Part shown: positions 61,614-64,000 of the stretch, in pieces
Layout: each line of letters starts with the position of its first letter
Numbering within the stretch: position 1 is the stretch's first letter
Assembly (NCBI GenBank): GCA_035541895.1
Contig: DATKMK010000022.1
Span: 1 to 64,000, forward strand
Direction: 5' to 3'
Length of the DNA: 64,000 bases
Source of the DNA: DATKMK01 sp035541895
Lineage (GTDB): Bacteria; Desulfobacterota; Binatia; HRBIN30; JACQVA1
Notes under the pieces: model-generated
Databases searched by the model: none
What the model was told of the DNA's origin: nothing
The model's input: only the letters and a program-made list of their open reading frames with translations
Program-made: the position numbers and the translations under genes

Positions 61614-63206
61614 ATGACCAATTGCATTTTGCGTAGCCTTCAGACGGCGGGATTGCGCGTATGCCTGGTGCGAAGCGCGATCGCGGCGTTGCTAATAGCG
61701 TTGGCGATATCACCGGTGGAGGCGAATGTAGCGGTCACGCAAATCGATGCTCGTTTCTACGCGAACAGCGCGAAGAGCTGCACATTTACACCGACTCTTT
61801 CGACCACTCCGGCCTTTCGTCTCTCCTTTGATTCCCTCAATTTCAATCCGCCGCCAGGCTTGATCAGCGGCACAACCGTCAGCCCGACCACCGTGCCGTT
61901 CACCAACGTGGTCGCCACAAAAGATGGCGTGGCCATCGCCACCAAACCTGCGGCCGGCAACAACAGACAAGCTGGTGCCGTCCCGCTCGCCCAATTTTTT
62001 GCGGCTATCGTGGGCACAATCAGCGTCGACGGCTCGCAACAAGTGACCTTCGATATCTATCATGACGATGGGTTTGCGATCGGCTTTGGACCGGGAGCCA
62101 CGCGCATCAAGCCGGTCACCAATCCAGCAGCCGCCACCATGCCGATCTCGGGGTTGCCGCTGATGTGGCAATCGACCAGCTCGGGATCGACGACGGTCAA
62201 GACCACGGTTATCGTGCGATTCGATCGCGCGGGCGACTACGACTTCGAGCTCGACTACATCAACTGCAAGGGCACCGCGATGACGTTGACGATGTTTGCC
62301 GACACGCAACCCATCCCGTCGTCGTTGCCGGCGCTGATTACCCCGGCGACTCGGACGCCGACCGAGACGCCGACCACGACCCAGACAATCACGCCCGGCG
62401 GTCCGACACTGACGCCGACGGCGACGTCGACAAGCACCGGGACGCCAACGGCAACGGGAACCCCGCCGACAGCCACCGCAACCCGTCCGACGCGGACGCC
62501 GACGAACTCGCCGACCCGTACTGCAACGCCGACGCCGACGTCGACGGCCACCCCCCTGTTGCCGATCGCGATTACGGTCGGCGATGCTCAGGGGAGGGTC
62601 GGCGACGTTGTCACGATCACCATCGCGTTTGAACCGAGTCGCGATGATGGCGTTCCGGGGCAGGGATCGGACGAGATTTCCAACGTGGGGTTTGTCCTCG
62701 CTTTTCCAGATTTGAATTTCGATACGACCGACAGCAATGGCGACGGGGTCCCCGATGCCATCACATTCAACCCGGATCACAACCCCGACTTGAACAACTT
62801 CGCGGTCACGGTCTTCAACAACGACGCGGCACAGACCGGCATGCTCGAACTCGAAGTCGATCCGATCCGATCGGGTGATTTCACGATTCCGGGGAGCAAC
62901 TTGATGAGTATCGCGTTCAAGATCCCGTATCCCGGTCCCGGCGGCGATTTTCCCGTGACCGCAAGCGGCGCCGGTGCGCTGGACGTCCATGGCGATCCGC
63001 AAACGGTCACCAGCGTCACCTCGGGAGTGGTACACGCTCTGCCACCGTTCACACGCACCCCCGCCCCGGTCCCGACGGACGCTATCATCGCGGATACCAG
63101 CGGTGGCAGCGGCTGCCGCCTCGATGGCAGCGCGACCCCAAGTGTGTTGCCGTTGCTGGTTCTGGTCGCGTTAACGGCGGCCCGCCGTCGGACACGGCGA
63201 TCGTAG
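61614..63206 (+). CDS. Secreted two-domain protein with Thr/Pro linker and Cys-containing C-terminal sorting-like tail
   Basis: ATG at 61614 gives 530 residues with a signal peptide (SAIAALLIALAISPVEA). Residues 35-240 resemble a PA14-like beta domain (VTFDIYHDDGFAIGFG, AGDYDFELDYINCKG). Residues 250-325 are a Thr/Pro linker (TPT repeats). Residues 328-470 form a cohesin-like domain (VGDVVTITIAFEPS, FVLAFPDLNFDTTDSNGDG). The end has SGGSGCRLDG, a hydrophobic helix VLPLLVLVALTAA and RRRTRRS. That Gly-Cys plus helix plus Arg layout resembles MYXO-CTERM-type tails, which anchor proteins at the cell surface after processing. Function unknown. Confidence 0.7.
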   Translation: MTNCILRSLQTAGLRVCLVRSAIAALLIALAISPVEANVAVTQIDARFYANSAKSCTFTPTLSTTPAFRLSFDSLNFNPPPGLISGTTVSPTTVPFTNVVATKDGVAIATKPAAGNNRQAGAVPLAQFFAAIVGTISVDGSQQVTFDIYHDDGFAIGFGPGATRIKPVTNPAAATMPISGLPLMWQSTSSGSTTVKTTVIVRFDRAGDYDFELDYINCKGTAMTLTMFADTQPIPSSLPALITPATRTPTETPTTTQTITPGGPTLTPTATSTSTGTPTATGTPPTATATRPTRTPTNSPTRTATPTPTSTATPLLPIAITVGDAQGRVGDVVTITIAFEPSRDDGVPGQGSDEISNVGFVLAFPDLNFDTTDSNGDGVPDAITFNPDHNPDLNNFAVTVFNNDAAQTGMLELEVDPIRSGDFTIPGSNLMSIAFKIPYPGPGGDFPVTASGAGALDVHGDPQTVTSVTSGVVHALPPFTRTPAPVPTDAIIADTSGGSGCRLDGSATPSVLPLLVLVALTAARRRTRRS

Positions 63207-63254
63207 CGGACAGTTCGCACCCGTCACGCCTTTAGAAGACGAGGTGGAGCGAGG

Positions 63255-64000
63255 ATGGACGGGTTCACCCATCGGCACGTTGAAGCCAACGGCATCCGCA
63301 TGCACGTCGTCGAGGCGGGCAGTGGGTTTCCGGTGCTGTTGTGTCATGGATTTCCGGAGCTGTGGTACTCGTGGCGCCATCAATTGCGTGCGCTGGCGGA
63401 CGCAGGCTTCCGCGCGATTGCACCCGATCAGCGGGGGTACGGGGAGACGGACTCACCATCCGCCATCGATCAATACAGCATCCATCATCTCGTCGGTGAT
63501 CTGACCGGTCTCCTCGATGCGCTGGCGATCGACCGAGCGGTCATCGTCGGTCACGATTGGGGTGGATTGCTGGTCTGGCAAATGGCCCTGCTGGCAGCAC
63601 ACCGCGTTGCCGGCGTAGTGGGTGTCAACACTCCGTTCTTCCCGCGGTTGCCGATGCGGCCGGTCGCGATGATGCGAGCGATGGCCCAGGGCAACTTTCA
63701 TTACATTCTGTATTTCCAGGAACCCGGCGTTGCCGAAGCGGAACTGGATCGAGACGTGCGGCGCACGTTGCGCGGCTTCTACCAAGGACCGAACCGCGAC
63801 GCGCTGGCTCAACTGCTGGAAAACCCCGCGAGCGTTCTCGGACCCAACTCCGGCGGCTTGCTTGACCGGTTGCCGGACAATCCGCCGGGCGACTTTCTGA
63901 GTGCGGCCGACTTCGACGTGTTCGCCGGCGCGTTCGAGCGAACCGGGTTCCGCGGCGGCCTCAACTGGTACCGCAACTTCGATCGAAATTGGGAGACCAC
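63255..64000 (+). CDS. Soluble epoxide-hydrolase-like alpha/beta hydrolase (cut by window end)
   Basis: ATG at 63255 opens a frame with no stop to the window end (at least 248 residues). HGFPELWYSWRHQ near residue 35 is the oxyanion/HGFP motif, DQRGYGETD near 60, and VGHDWGGLLVWQMAL near 100 holds the Asp nucleophile. Two cap-domain Tyr candidates (YILYFQEPG near 155 and NWYRNF near 240) fit epoxide hydrolases. The catalytic His would lie beyond the window. It has no EHN domain, so it is a different class from the enzyme at 47608. Confidence 0.88.
   Translation, partial: MDGFTHRHVEANGIRMHVVEAGSGFPVLLCHGFPELWYSWRHQLRALADAGFRAIAPDQRGYGETDSPSAIDQYSIHHLVGDLTGLLDALAIDRAVIVGHDWGGLLVWQMALLAAHRVAGVVGVNTPFFPRLPMRPVAMMRAMAQGNFHYILYFQEPGVAEAELDRDVRRTLRGFYQGPNRDALAQLLENPASVLGPNSGGLLDRLPDNPPGDFLSAADFDVFAGAFERTGFRGGLNWYRNFDRNWET

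Overview
This is a GC-rich, densely coded chromosomal window from a Gram-negative bacterium. It holds a TatC gene, signal peptides and lipoboxes, a type IV pilin behind a sigma-54 promoter, AsmA, EF-P, S21 and IF-1. Secreted proteins with Thr/Pro-rich linkers and Cys-rich tandem modules, an F420/LLM-type oxidoreductase, SnoaL/NTF2 folds and the EF-P loop variant suggest a soil or sediment lineage such as Binatota/Desulfobacterota-like bacteria or another uncultured deltaproteobacterium-like group. That assignment is inference. No rRNA, tRNA, CRISPR array or prophage was recognised.

1-21.2 kb is a cell-surface glycan region. Several large multi-membrane GT-C type glycosyltransferases (1479-4019, 10865-12556, 12569-15193, 16170-18848; a related one at 38386-39858) surround a tight six-gene minus-strand operon (10750 down to 5246). 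That operon encodes a GT2 glycosyltransferase, glucose-1-phosphate cytidylyltransferase (RfbF), a CDP-glucose 4,6-dehydratase-like enzyme (RfbG), a sugar C-methyltransferase of the TylC3/TcaB9 type, a 3,5-epimerase (RfbC family) and a final NAD-dependent epimerase/reductase. Read together it predicts a CDP-activated, C-methyl-branched deoxyhexose. A polyprenyl-phosphate sugar synthase (15331-16065) and a GT-C enzyme fused to a six-bladed NHL propeller follow. Next comes a class III aminotransferase overlapping a kinase-like unknown.

21.2-35 kb holds large secreted proteins (a 1109-residue protein with two C-terminal Cys-rich repeats and a beta-helix protein), polyphosphate kinase, tatA/B-tatC-asmA, a MoaD/ThiS-like protein coupled to a BNR propeller, and an SDR facing a pilin gene. 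36-45 kb holds small-molecule and housekeeping genes (cupin, NTF2, efp, MFS, sulfotransferase, lhgO, purU). It also carries broken genes: a UGT with an internal deletion, a DUF2277 gene whose first 14 codons are inverted, and a HEPN fragment abutting that inversion.

45.3-50.9 kb is read here as a decaying chromosomal integron. All genes lie on the minus strand and come in blocks of one to three: PIN/RHH; lipoprotein; epoxide hydrolase plus DUF1622; hicB-hicA plus a broken GIY-YIG/HNH-repeat gene; and a glycine-zipper protein. The blocks are separated by attC-like palindromes bounded by GCCTAAC/GTTAGGC-type boxes. At the head of the array lies a roughly 100-codon remnant of an integron integrase (intI), missing its N-terminal domain and the C-terminal catalytic residues. 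The intI remnant points the same way as the cassettes, the rarer 'reverse' arrangement.

50.9-64 kb is mostly metabolic: a degenerate M24 lipoprotein, a histidine phosphatase, a LysA-like decarboxylase, an operon of diiron protein, acyltransferase, HisN and LLM oxidoreductase with a divergent Rieske ferredoxin, rpsU-infA, an RRM protein, a BadI/MenB-like crotonase, a secreted protein with a Cys-containing C-terminal sorting-like tail, and an epoxide hydrolase cut by the window end.
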